Of a DNA stretch of 7,515 nucleotides, positions 1 through 5,907 are shown one piece after another. The DNA lies in NCBI GenBank assembly GCA_021774995.1, contig JAJFIM010000459.1:1-7515 (forward strand), given 5' to 3'. The position numbers and the translations under genes were made by a program. Each line of letters begins with the position of its first letter. Position 1 is the first letter of the stretch. The DNA is from Alphaproteobacteria bacterium. GTDB taxonomy: Bacteria > Pseudomonadota > Alphaproteobacteria > SMXP01. The notes below the pieces were generated by a model. It saw only the letters and a list, made by a program, of their open reading frames with translations, did no database searches and had not been told where the DNA came from.

Positions 1-439
1 CTAGCAGATGCAAAATAACTTCTGTGTCGGATGTGCTTTGAAAAATGGCGCCGCCGTCCACTAACTCCGCGCGTAAAGTTATGGCGTTTGTAAGGTTACC
101 GTTGTGGGCTATGGCAAATCCGCCTCCAGCAAGATCGGCAAACAAGGGCTGAATATTGCGATTGATAGTGGCGCCGCTGGTGGAATATCGAACATGCCCG
201 ACTGCGCTGTTACCTGACAGTTTGCCGATCATTTTTTCCGAAGAAAAATGATCGCCGACCAGACCAGGCCGTCTTTCCGAATGGAAATGTTCACCATCAA
301 AACTAACAATTCCGGCCGCTTCCTGGCCTCTGTGTTGGAGGGCGTGGAGGCCTAATGCCGTGAGGGTGGAAGCGTCATCGTGTCCAAACACGCCGAACAC
401 GCCGCATTCTTCCCGTAGTTTGTCATCATTCAAAAACAT
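1..439 (-). CDS. purF: Amidophosphoribosyltransferase, N-terminal part (runs off window)
   Basis: First committed enzyme of purine synthesis: it transfers ammonia from glutamine to PRPP, giving phosphoribosylamine, in the cytoplasm. Translating the minus strand from the ATG at 439 gives 146 residues of the class-II glutamine amidotransferase (Ntn) domain. Visible are EECGVFG with the nucleophile Cys12, LQHRGQEAAGI (33-43), GHVRYST with Arg84 (81-87), the RNIQPLF stretch (94-100), AHNGNL with Asn113-Gly114 of the oxyanion region (111-116) and STSDTE with Asp138 (136-141). Cys12 rather than Cys2 implies an 11-residue propeptide that must be removed, as in the Bacillus-type enzyme; E. coli PurF removes only Met1. 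A TAG stop lies in frame eight codons before the ATG, so no start further upstream is possible. The PRTase domain lies beyond the left edge. It follows cvpA by 71 bp, the same gene pair as in the E. coli cvpA-purF operon. The identification is very secure. Confidence 0.97.
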   Translation of the reverse strand, partial: MFLNDDKLREECGVFGVFGHDDASTLTALGLHALQHRGQEAAGIVSFDGEHFHSERRPGLVGDHFSSEKMIGKLSGNSAVGHVRYSTSGATINRNIQPLFADLAGGGFAIAHNGNLTNAITLRAELVDGGAIFQSTSDTEVILHLL

Positions 440-453
440 GGCGGTTTTTTTGA

Positions 454-500
454 GATGCTCCTAGGTGTTTCAATGGCTTCAGATAAACACTCTTAGCATC
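454..500 (-). promoter_or_regulatory. Possible hairpin in the purF leader covering its SD-like motif
   Basis: In the 71-bp cvpA-purF gap, read on the minus strand, GATGCT (500-495) can pair with AGCATC (459-454), and GTGTTT (490-485) with AAACAC (470-465). This gives 12 base pairs in two blocks, separated by a 4 x 5 internal loop and closed by a 14-nt loop (471-484). The only Shine-Dalgarno-like motif before purF, AGGAG (462-458), sits partly in the internal loop and partly in the outer stem. It lies 18 nt from the ATG, which is unusually far. No U-run follows the stem, so it does not look like an intrinsic terminator. Folding and any regulatory role are inferred; two 6-bp blocks could also arise by chance. 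Confidence 0.35.
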
Positions 501-510
501 CGCCACAACC

Positions 511-1116
511 CTAATCTTCGGATGAGTTGATGATCAGCCGGTCAAGATTGCGCCGGTCCTTTTGCTTATAACCGGAATCACTTTTGGGGGAATCAGATTT
601 TTTGTCTGTTTTTTGTGATTTTTGCTCAGGTTTAGAACGCGTCTCGCCGTCCGCTTGGGGGAAGATATTTGCCATGGCGATGACGACGGGACGCAATTTC
701 GCGTCTTCGATCCAACCGGGCACGCCGCCGGGCTCGAGTATTCTGACATTGGCCCAGTAAATCAGGCCGATGATAAAGAGACCGCGGACAACGCCGAATA
801 AAAATCCACCCGAGCGATCCAGGACACCGGGGTCATCGCGTCCAAATCTCAAACTGACTTTTGCGGCGGCGATGAGTGAAGGGATCAAGATCGCCAAGAA
901 AATGACTCCCATCGCCACGGCATCCGCAAGAATTGGTGGATTGAGAATCCCCCGCGCCGCGTCGCGCGCATAGGGGAAAAAATAGATCGTCACAACAGCC
1001 GCCGCCGCCCAGGCAATGATGGTTAATATTTCACGCGCCAACCCCCGCATCAGGGCCATCAGCGCCGAGGCCAGAACAATTACGAGAATAATGATATCAA
1101 CCAGTGTGAACGCCAT
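511..1116 (-). CDS. cvpA: CvpA family inner-membrane protein
   Basis: A 201-residue integral membrane protein of the CvpA (colicin V production) family. In E. coli the family is needed for colicin V export and contributes to envelope stress tolerance; its molecular activity is not settled. Four hydrophobic segments are visible at roughly residues 4-22, 29-48, 62-85 and 102-124. The family motif GLAREI (25-30) follows the first helix, and DRSGGFLFGVVRG (100-112) leads into the fourth. Residues 155-190 form a hydrophilic Lys/Ser/Asp/Gln-rich tail of low complexity. The tail ends in a GYKQKDRRNLDRLI stretch resembling the conserved C-terminal patch of alphaproteobacterial CvpA proteins. The ATG at 1116 has GGAAAG 5 nt upstream. 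It begins 15 bp after the radA stop and precedes purF, so radA-cvpA-purF is probably one transcript. Family assignment is confident; the function here is not known. Confidence 0.93.
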   Translation of the reverse strand: MAFTLVDIIILVIVLASALMALMRGLAREILTIIAWAAAAVVTIYFFPYARDAARGILNPPILADAVAMGVIFLAILIPSLIAAAKVSLRFGRDDPGVLDRSGGFLFGVVRGLFIIGLIYWANVRILEPGGVPGWIEDAKLRPVVIAMANIFPQADGETRSKPEQKSQKTDKKSDSPKSDSGYKQKDRRNLDRLIINSSED

Positions 1117-1131
1117 GATCTTTCCGCCAGC

Positions 1132-2562
1132 TTATTTTATACCACGCGATTTATCTTTCCACAATTGATCCACCACTTCCGTTAAAAGTTCAAATTGATT
1201 GAGATTTAATTCATTTTCCTCAAGTTTATGCGTCGCCGCTATCAGAGCGCCGGAAAACCCGAGTTTTTTTGCCTCCTTAAGGCGGGCGCTGGTCTGGGCA
1301 ACCTGGCGAATCGCGCCGCTCAGGCTGATTTCTCCGAAAATAACGGTATCTTGAGGGATTGGGTCATTTGCCAGAGAAGATATCAAGGCCGCCGCCACGG
1401 CCAGATCCGCCGCTGGCTCCTTTATTTTAAGTCCGCCGGCCACATTGAGGTAAACATCGCAGGACGCTAATCCAAGCCCGCAGCGCGCGTCCAGAACAGC
1501 CAAGACCATGGCCAGTCTTCCCGTATCCCACCCTACAACCGCTCGGCGCGGAGTGCCTAAGCTGCTGGGGGTGACGAGCGCTTGAATTTCCACCAGAACG
1601 GGCCGCGACCCTTCAATGCCAGCAAATACCGCCACACCACTGGTGTGTTTGCCACGGCCATCTAGAAAGAGTTCTGACGGGTTGTGAACCTCGCTGAGAC
1701 CGCTATCCCTCATTTCGAACACGCCAATTTCATCAGTGGCGCCGAAGCGGTTTTTAACGGCTCGCAGAAGACGAAAACGGTCGCCCCGTTCGCCTTCGAA
1801 ATAGATCACAGTATCGACCATATGCTCCAGTACCCGCGGACCCGCAATCTGGCCGTCTTTCGTGACGTGCCCCACCAGGACGATTATGCACCCGCGTTGT
1901 TTGGCCAGGCGGATCAACTCTTGGGCGCAAGCCCGAACTTGTGACACAGTACCGGGCGTGGCTGAGACTGTGTCGCTCCACATGGTTTGAATCGAATCGA
2001 TCACCACAATGGCGGGAGGAGATTCAGCAGGATCGTTGAGTGTGGCCAATATTGTGCGGATATTCGTTTCAGCCGCCAGTTTGACATCCGAATCCGAAAG
2101 CCCCAGCCGCGCAGCGCGCAATTGAAGCTGCTCTATCGCCTCTTCGCCCGAAATATAGATGGCCTCGCGCCCCTGTTTAGCGATCGCGGCGCAGACTTGC
2201 AGCAGGAGTGTGGATTTTCCGATTCCAGGATCGCCGCCAATGAGCAACACGGACGCTGGCACCAATCCACCGCCGCAGACACGATCAAATTCGGGAATAT
2301 CCACAATGAGGCGGCGCCGGTCCGCGTGAACGCCGGTCATCGCGGCAAAATCAATTACATTATTACCGCGTCGCGCAGTGGTTGAGCGGGGTGCGCTCGG
2401 CGAAGATTTTTGCGCCGCCGCAGCAAGACTACCCGGAGGGCCAGTATCAACTGATTCTTGCAGAATTGAGTTCCACTCGCCGCAAGAATCGCACCGGCCC
2501 GCCCATTTGGCGGCGACCGCGCCGCAGCTTTGACAGATATAGCGTTCAACGGGTCGCGCCAT
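1132..2562 (-). CDS. radA: DNA repair protein RadA (Sms)
   Basis: RecA-like ATPase of 476 residues that helps process recombination intermediates by driving branch migration at D-loops and replication forks. Counting from the ATG at 2562, a C4 zinc finger uses Cys10, Cys13, Cys24 and Cys27. A Ser/Ala/Thr-rich linker (about 33-65) follows. The ATPase core has Walker A GGDPGIGKST (109-118), Walker B VVIDS (186-190) and the RadA-specific KNRFG motif (270-274). A Lon-protease-like C-terminal domain spans about 290-476. Length and order are normal for the family. A TTG directly before the ATG (2565) is an alternative start. AAAGGG upstream lies 11 nt from the ATG but 8 nt from the TTG, so spacing slightly favours TTG while codon preference and the usual MA-x start favour ATG; the two differ by one residue. 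It heads the radA-cvpA-purF series and is divergent from the small plus-strand gene. Confidence 0.97.
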   Translation of the reverse strand: MARPVERYICQSCGAVAAKWAGRCDSCGEWNSILQESVDTGPPGSLAAAAQKSSPSAPRSTTARRGNNVIDFAAMTGVHADRRRLIVDIPEFDRVCGGGLVPASVLLIGGDPGIGKSTLLLQVCAAIAKQGREAIYISGEEAIEQLQLRAARLGLSDSDVKLAAETNIRTILATLNDPAESPPAIVVIDSIQTMWSDTVSATPGTVSQVRACAQELIRLAKQRGCIIVLVGHVTKDGQIAGPRVLEHMVDTVIYFEGERGDRFRLLRAVKNRFGATDEIGVFEMRDSGLSEVHNPSELFLDGRGKHTSGVAVFAGIEGSRPVLVEIQALVTPSSLGTPRRAVVGWDTGRLAMVLAVLDARCGLGLASCDVYLNVAGGLKIKEPAADLAVAAALISSLANDPIPQDTVIFGEISLSGAIRQVAQTSARLKEAKKLGFSGALIAATHKLEENELNLNQFELLTEVVDQLWKDKSRGIK

Positions 2563-2577
2563 CAAAGATTAAGCCCT

Positions 2578-2605
2578 TTGGAAGAATCAGTGACTTGTGT
2601 ATAAC
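2578..2605 (+). promoter_or_regulatory. Candidate sigma-70 promoter for the small plus-strand gene
   Basis: TTGGAA (2578-2583) and TATAAC (2600-2605) are separated by 16 bp. They match the -35 consensus at 4 of 6 positions and the -10 at 5 of 6. Transcription would begin near 2612, about 35 nt before the putative signal-peptide coding sequence and about 83 nt before the first canonical start codon (GTG at 2695). This is motif matching by eye only. Confidence 0.4.
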
Positions 2606-2624
2606 GATTGTAGCGACGCCTCAA
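2598..2624 (-). promoter_or_regulatory. Weak candidate promoter for radA-cvpA-purF
   Basis: Read on the minus strand, TTGAGG (2624-2619) and TATACA (2603-2598) are 15 bp apart; each matches consensus at 4 of 6 positions and the spacing is short. A TACAAT (2612-2607) inside the spacer is a better -10 but has no convincing -35. The -10 box overlaps that of the divergent plus-strand candidate. Some promoter is expected in this gap because radA has no gene on its own strand directly upstream, but the exact boxes are uncertain. Confidence 0.22.
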
Positions 2625-2649
2625 CTGCGAATACGGATATTCTCATATC

Positions 2650-2712
2650 ATCGCCAGATATACATTCATCCTTGGGTTACTTGCCTTCTTATCTGTGTCG
2701 ATGGGGGCATGC
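2650..2712 (+). other. Putative lipoprotein signal peptide coding region without a canonical start codon
   Basis: This stretch is in frame with the small gene that follows and lies upstream of its first GTG or ATG. The frame is open back to a TAG at 2611. Read from the ATC at 2650 it encodes (M)ARYTFILG, then LLAFLSVSMGA and Cys at 2710-2712. That is a short N-terminus with one Arg at residue 3, a hydrophobic core at about 5-16, and M-G-A-C as an imperfect lipobox. No ATG, GTG or TTG lies in frame before 2695, so the start would be ATC at 2650 or 2647. A weak SD-like GGA (2635-2637) lies 9 nt before 2647. Alternatives are a lost start codon, a sequencing error, or chance hydrophobicity. Confidence 0.45.
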
Positions 2713-3060
2713 GATTCTGAGTCGGATGAGATGGTGCTTTTATCTTTTGGAGGTGTCGGCGCCTACGCTGACTTAGATATTCATCTTCCCCCCAATACGG
2801 TTGGCAGGCTTGCTTCTGAAGGTGGGTTGCTCTCTGCAGGCGCTGTGTTTGATCCGCCTGTTCACCCGATCGGAGAGGTTCGGTCACTCTCTGTTCATGG
2901 ACACGATATCGCGCTTGAAAGCATGACTCTCCAAGATGGAATGCTTATGACCAAGGAGTTTGGCGCCATCGAATTTCTCATCCCTCAGGAAGGTAGCATT
3001 GAAATGTGGGGCACTCAAAGTCAGCAAGATGCGATCGAAGACTGGCTTTCTGCACAGTGA
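2695..3060 (+). CDS. Hypothetical protein, possibly a small lipoprotein
   Basis: I do not recognise the family. From the first canonical start (GTG at 2695) it is 121 residues; the frame continues upstream through a likely lipoprotein signal peptide, giving about 136 residues from ATC at 2650. If processed at the Cys at 2710, the mature 116-residue protein begins C-D-S-E-S-D-E. Asp at +2 favours inner-membrane retention under the E. coli Lol rule; whether that holds here is unknown. The body is acidic and mixed polar and hydrophobic, with no transmembrane segment, no further cysteine and no catalytic motif I can name. It has a Gly-rich patch (SFGGVGAY) near the N-terminus and ends in EDWLSAQ. 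It is the only plus-strand gene here, divergent from radA and convergent with mlaF (39-bp gap, no clear terminator). The length of the frame, a fitting promoter and an in-frame signal-like sequence support a real gene, but it could be decaying. Confidence 0.6.
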   Translation: MSMGACDSESDEMVLLSFGGVGAYADLDIHLPPNTVGRLASEGGLLSAGAVFDPPVHPIGEVRSLSVHGHDIALESMTLQDGMLMTKEFGAIEFLIPQEGSIEMWGTQSQQDAIEDWLSAQ

Positions 3061-3099
3061 ATTATGGGTTCGGATTATTCGCCAAAACAACAAAAGAGT

Positions 3100-3867
3100 T
3101 CAGGCGCGTTTGACATCCACTTTGATGGGCCCCTGGGCGCGGCCGTTGATAAATTGATCCACAAGCTCATTACCGCTGTTGTCGATTTCTGAGGCCGGTC
3201 CCTGCCAAACGATTTTGCCATCGTGAAACATGGCGATGATATCGGCTATTTTTCGGGCGCTCGCCATGTCATGCGTAATAGACAAGGCCGTGGCGCCAAG
3301 ATTGCGCACGCTTTCAACAATAAGATCATTGATGACATCGGCCGTGATGGGATCAAGGCCGGTAGTGGGTTCGTCAAAAAAGATAATCTCCGGCTGGCTG
3401 GCTATTGCCCTGGCCAAAGCAACGCGTTTGAGCATTCCGCCCGAAAGCTCCGAGGGATTTAACAAGCCGACATCTGGGCTCAATCCAACTTTTGCCAAGG
3501 CGTCATAGGCTACGGGTTGGGCTTTGCGCTTCGAGGCGCGCTTGCCTTGCACCAGCCCGAAGGCCACATTTTCCCATACCGGCAAGCTGTCAAACAAAGC
3601 GCCGCCCTGGAATAGCATCCCGAATTTTCGCATCATGCTCTCGCGCTGCCAGGGATGCAAAGTTGTGATCTCAACGCCATCGATTTTGATCGAGCCGCTA
3701 TCTGGTTTCAATAAGCCGAGGATGCATTTCAGCATGACGGATTTGCCGGTTCCCGATCCGCCAATCACAACAACCGATTTACCGGCGGGGACTTCCATCG
3801 TAATGCCGCGTAAGACCTGCTTAGCGCCGAAACTCTTGGTAACGTCATTTAGGGCGATTTTCGGCAT
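3100..3867 (-). CDS. mlaF: MlaF-like ABC transporter ATP-binding protein
   Basis: Cytoplasmic ATPase of an MCE/Mla-type lipid ABC transporter, which moves phospholipids between the inner membrane and outer envelope. The 255-residue protein has every ABC motif: Walker A GGSGTGKS (36-43), Q-loop Gln87 in LFQGGALF, signature LSGGM (141-145), Walker B IIFFDE with Asp165 and Glu166, D-loop GLDP and switch His199. The LFQGGALFDSLPVWENVAF pattern and the C-terminal tail with VDQFINGRAQGPI (236-248) are typical of MlaF rather than of general importers. I chose the ATG at 3867 because GAGGTGG lies 8 nt upstream. A TTG at 3891 would add eight residues and overlap mlaE. It starts 13 bp after the mlaE stop, so the two are surely co-expressed. 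No MlaD, MlaB or MlaC gene follows, so the substrate and partners are inferred from the family only. Confidence 0.92.
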   Translation of the reverse strand: MPKIALNDVTKSFGAKQVLRGITMEVPAGKSVVVIGGSGTGKSVMLKCILGLLKPDSGSIKIDGVEITTLHPWQRESMMRKFGMLFQGGALFDSLPVWENVAFGLVQGKRASKRKAQPVAYDALAKVGLSPDVGLLNPSELSGGMLKRVALARAIASQPEIIFFDEPTTGLDPITADVINDLIVESVRNLGATALSITHDMASARKIADIIAMFHDGKIVWQGPASEIDNSGNELVDQFINGRAQGPIKVDVKRA

Positions 3868-3875
3868 ATCGTTGA

Positions 3876-3882
3876 CCACCTC
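3876..3882 (-). promoter_or_regulatory. Ribosome binding site that decides the mlaF start
   Basis: GAGGTGG on the minus strand overlaps the TGA stop codon of the upstream permease and lies 8 nt before the ATG at 3867. This supports that ATG over the upstream in-frame TTG (3891) and GTG (3879). It also suggests that ribosomes finishing mlaE re-initiate on mlaF. Confidence 0.7.
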
Positions 3883-4654
3883 ATTCTCCAAAGAAGATCG
3901 ACGTTAAAAAATAATTCGACGCCAGGATCAGCACTGAAGCGGAGACTACGGCATTTGTCGTGGCCTTGCCAACGCCTTGCGCCCCCCCTGCGCTGTGATA
4001 GCCATGGTAGCAGCCCATGAGGGCAATGATAAAGCCAAATACGGCGGCTTTAATTAGGCCGGAAGTCACATCGCCCAATTCGACAAAATCCACCGTATTT
4101 TTGAGATAAACAGCGGAATTGAAACCCAGAGACCGGGTGCCAACCAAATATCCGCCAAGAATGCCGATCGTATCGGCTATCCCCACCAAAATTGGCAGAC
4201 AGATGGTGGCGGCCAGAATACGCGGCGCCACCAAATATTTGAAAGGGCTGGTGGAAAGCGTGACTAAGGCGTCGATCTGCTCAGTGACGCGCATGGTCCC
4301 GATCTCAGCGGCTATGGCGGCGCTCACCCGTCCCGCAACCATCAGACCCGCCAGGACCGGCCCTAATTCGCGCGTTATCCCAATAGCGACGATATTGGCG
4401 ACAATTCCTTCGGCATTAAATCTGGACCCGCCGATATAGATCTGTAACGCCAAGGCGCTCCCGGTAAAAAGCGCTGTTAGTCCAACCACAGGGAGAGAAT
4501 TATAGCCGATCCGCCAGAGCTGGCGGCCGAGTTGCCGCAGAAAGAAAGGCGGGACTAGGCAACTGAGCACGCTTTGCACAAGAAATTTGGAGAGCGAACC
4601 CACAATAGCAAAAACAGCCAAAGCAAGGCGCCCCACTGACGCAAAAATCAGCAT
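3881..4654 (-). CDS. mlaE: MlaE-like ABC transporter permease
   Basis: Inner-membrane permease of the MlaE family, the membrane half of an MCE lipid transporter, expected to work as a dimer with two copies of the neighbouring ATPase. It has 257 residues, normal for the family. An amphipathic or hydrophobic N-terminal helix (about 5-30) is followed by membrane segments near 53-72, 85-108, 143-170, 197-217 and 236-256. The family-defining block is at 96-130: ELGPVLAGLMVAGRVSAA, then AEIGTMRVTEQIDAL, which includes the coupling helix that contacts the ATPase. GSALALQ (65-71) and the late GCYHGYHSAGGAQGVG stretch (214-229) are also typical. The ATG at 4654 lies 21 bp after the alr stop, with AGGGG about 12 nt upstream. 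Its place between alr and mlaF suggests one envelope-related transcript. The substrate cannot be told from the sequence; phospholipid is inferred from the family. Confidence 0.93.
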   Translation of the reverse strand: MLIFASVGRLALAVFAIVGSLSKFLVQSVLSCLVPPFFLRQLGRQLWRIGYNSLPVVGLTALFTGSALALQIYIGGSRFNAEGIVANIVAIGITRELGPVLAGLMVAGRVSAAIAAEIGTMRVTEQIDALVTLSTSPFKYLVAPRILAATICLPILVGIADTIGILGGYLVGTRSLGFNSAVYLKNTVDFVELGDVTSGLIKAAVFGFIIALMGCYHGYHSAGGAQGVGKATTNAVVSASVLILASNYFLTSIFFGE

Positions 4655-4675
4655 TACTGTGATTTATCCCCTGAC

Positions 4676-5791
4676 TTACACATACTGGCGCTCATAGCGT
4701 TGCCCTAACAAGGTTAGTATTTCGTAAGGAATGGCGCCACCCGATAGCGCGAGATCGTCAATTGTCGTTGATGCTCCGAGGATTTCAATCTTGTCACCCA
4801 CCTTAATTCTATCTTTAGCAATAGCGGTGACGTCCAGGGCGATCAAGTCCATGGAAACGCGGCCGACGACGGCAAGCGGCGTATCGTCCATCACAATCTT
4901 GGCATTATTGCCAAAAGAGCGCAGAAATCCGTCGGCATATCCGAGGGAAAGCACGGCAATTCGCGAATTCGCCTTCGTTCGGTATGTCGCGCCATAACCA
5001 ATTGTCTGCCCGGCGGGGACCTCGCGGATTTGCAATATAGGGGCGGATAGGGTGATCACGGGGGTCATGGGGTTTGGTGTGCCGGGCTGCGGGTTACCCC
5101 CATAAAGGGCAATTCCGGGCCTCACCATATCAAAATGCGTTTCTGGTCCTAGAAAAATCCCGGCTGAATTGCTCAAAGATACTGGAGCGGAGGGAAGTTT
5201 GGCTTTGAGATTGCGAAATTTTTCTAACTGGACTTGGTTGAGTGGGTGATTGGGGTCGTCTGCGCAGGCGAAGTGGCTCATAACCAGTTTCAGATCGAGA
5301 TCTTTAAGTCTTTCGGGCGCGGCGTGGAGATCTTCGACTTGGCCCTCGCTTAATCCCAGACGATTCATACCCGTATCGATATGGATTGCAGTTGGCTTGC
5401 GCCCACATGCGGCCCAGCGATCTATCTCCGCTATTGAATTCAGTATAGGAATTAAATTATGTTTGACGCAAAGGGATTCGGCGCCTGGTTGTAAGCCTGC
5501 GAAATTATAAATATCCGCTTTTTCATAGCGATGCGCATTCAGAATCTCGCGAAGTCGAATCCCTTCGGAAACCAGCGCCACAAAAAAACAATCAACACCG
5601 ATACCGGCAAGCGCCAGAGCGACCTCTTTCAGCCCAAGTCCGTAGGCGTCGGCCTTGACAACAGCGGCCACCTTTGCCGGTGAGGCTTTGTTCTTTAATA
5701 AATTATAGTTTGAGAGAAGAGCGCTCAGATCAATACGTAATTGTGCGTTCAGCCCTTTTGTAGCGGATATAGCCTCATTGCCTTCGATCAC
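4676..5791 (-). CDS. alr: Alanine racemase
   Basis: PLP-dependent cytoplasmic enzyme interconverting L- and D-alanine, supplying D-Ala for peptidoglycan. The 371-residue protein has the PLP lysine Lys46 in AVVKADAYGLG, then a TIM-barrel domain (about 15-245) with HIDTGMNRLG (137-146), MSHFACAD (171-178), SNSAGIF (207-213) and RPGIALYG (224-231). The C-terminal beta domain carries the second catalytic base Tyr266 in GYGATY (265-270), then GYADG (284-288) and GRVSMD (310-315). Both catalytic residues are present, so it should be active. The start is GTG at 5791, the first start codon available in frame, with GAGGAG 11 nt upstream. It follows dnaB by 116 bp, with its own candidate promoter, and leads into mlaE after 21 bp. 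As the only racemase seen here, whether it is the biosynthetic or a catabolic form cannot be told. Confidence 0.97.
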   Translation of the reverse strand: MIEGNEAISATKGLNAQLRIDLSALLSNYNLLKNKASPAKVAAVVKADAYGLGLKEVALALAGIGVDCFFVALVSEGIRLREILNAHRYEKADIYNFAGLQPGAESLCVKHNLIPILNSIAEIDRWAACGRKPTAIHIDTGMNRLGLSEGQVEDLHAAPERLKDLDLKLVMSHFACADDPNHPLNQVQLEKFRNLKAKLPSAPVSLSNSAGIFLGPETHFDMVRPGIALYGGNPQPGTPNPMTPVITLSAPILQIREVPAGQTIGYGATYRTKANSRIAVLSLGYADGFLRSFGNNAKIVMDDTPLAVVGRVSMDLIALDVTAIAKDRIKVGDKIEILGASTTIDDLALSGGAIPYEILTLLGQRYERQYV

Positions 5792-5836
5792 TGATGCTTT
5801 CGCTCCTCTATCGAGAACACAGGGTCTTTCACTTTG

Positions 5837-5867
5837 ATTGTAGGGTGGGGCGCCCCCCTTAGGTCAA
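5837..5867 (-). promoter_or_regulatory. Candidate promoter for alr-mlaE-mlaF
   Basis: Minus-strand TTGACC (5867-5862) and TACAAT (5842-5837) match the sigma-70 boxes at 5 of 6 positions each, but the 19-bp spacer is longer than the optimal 17. The spacer contains a perfect 10-bp palindrome GGGGCGCCCC (5847-5856), which could be an operator or simply GC-rich sequence. Transcription would start near 5830, giving a leader of about 40 nt before the GTG of alr. Confidence 0.45.
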
Positions 5868-5907
5868 GGGCTCAGGGGAAGGCAAGGGGTACAGCGCGCC
5901 GTGTCCG

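Noticed and set aside
590..640. T-rich tract with repeated TTTTTTG-like units resembling a terminator or repeat
   Set aside because: It encodes the Lys/Ser/Gln-rich tail of CvpA in frame; repetition follows from AAA/AAG/CAA codons and no stem accompanies it.
2382..2720. 112-residue plus-strand reading frame across the radA start and the intergenic gap
   Set aside because: It is mostly antisense to the well-supported radA N-terminus, has no family features, and overlaps the small gene in another frame.
2666..2887. 73-residue minus-strand frame opposite the small plus-strand gene
   Set aside because: It is low-complexity Gln/Arg-rich sequence without start signals; the opposite strand has the longer frame, promoter and signal-like N-terminus.
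3061..3099. Bidirectional terminator between the convergent small gene and mlaF
   Set aside because: I found no stem with a U-run on either strand; a few complementary bases only.
3882..3884. ATG overlapping the mlaE stop (ATGA) as the mlaF start
   Set aside because: It is not in the mlaF frame; the in-frame ATG at 3867 with GAGGTGG upstream fits.
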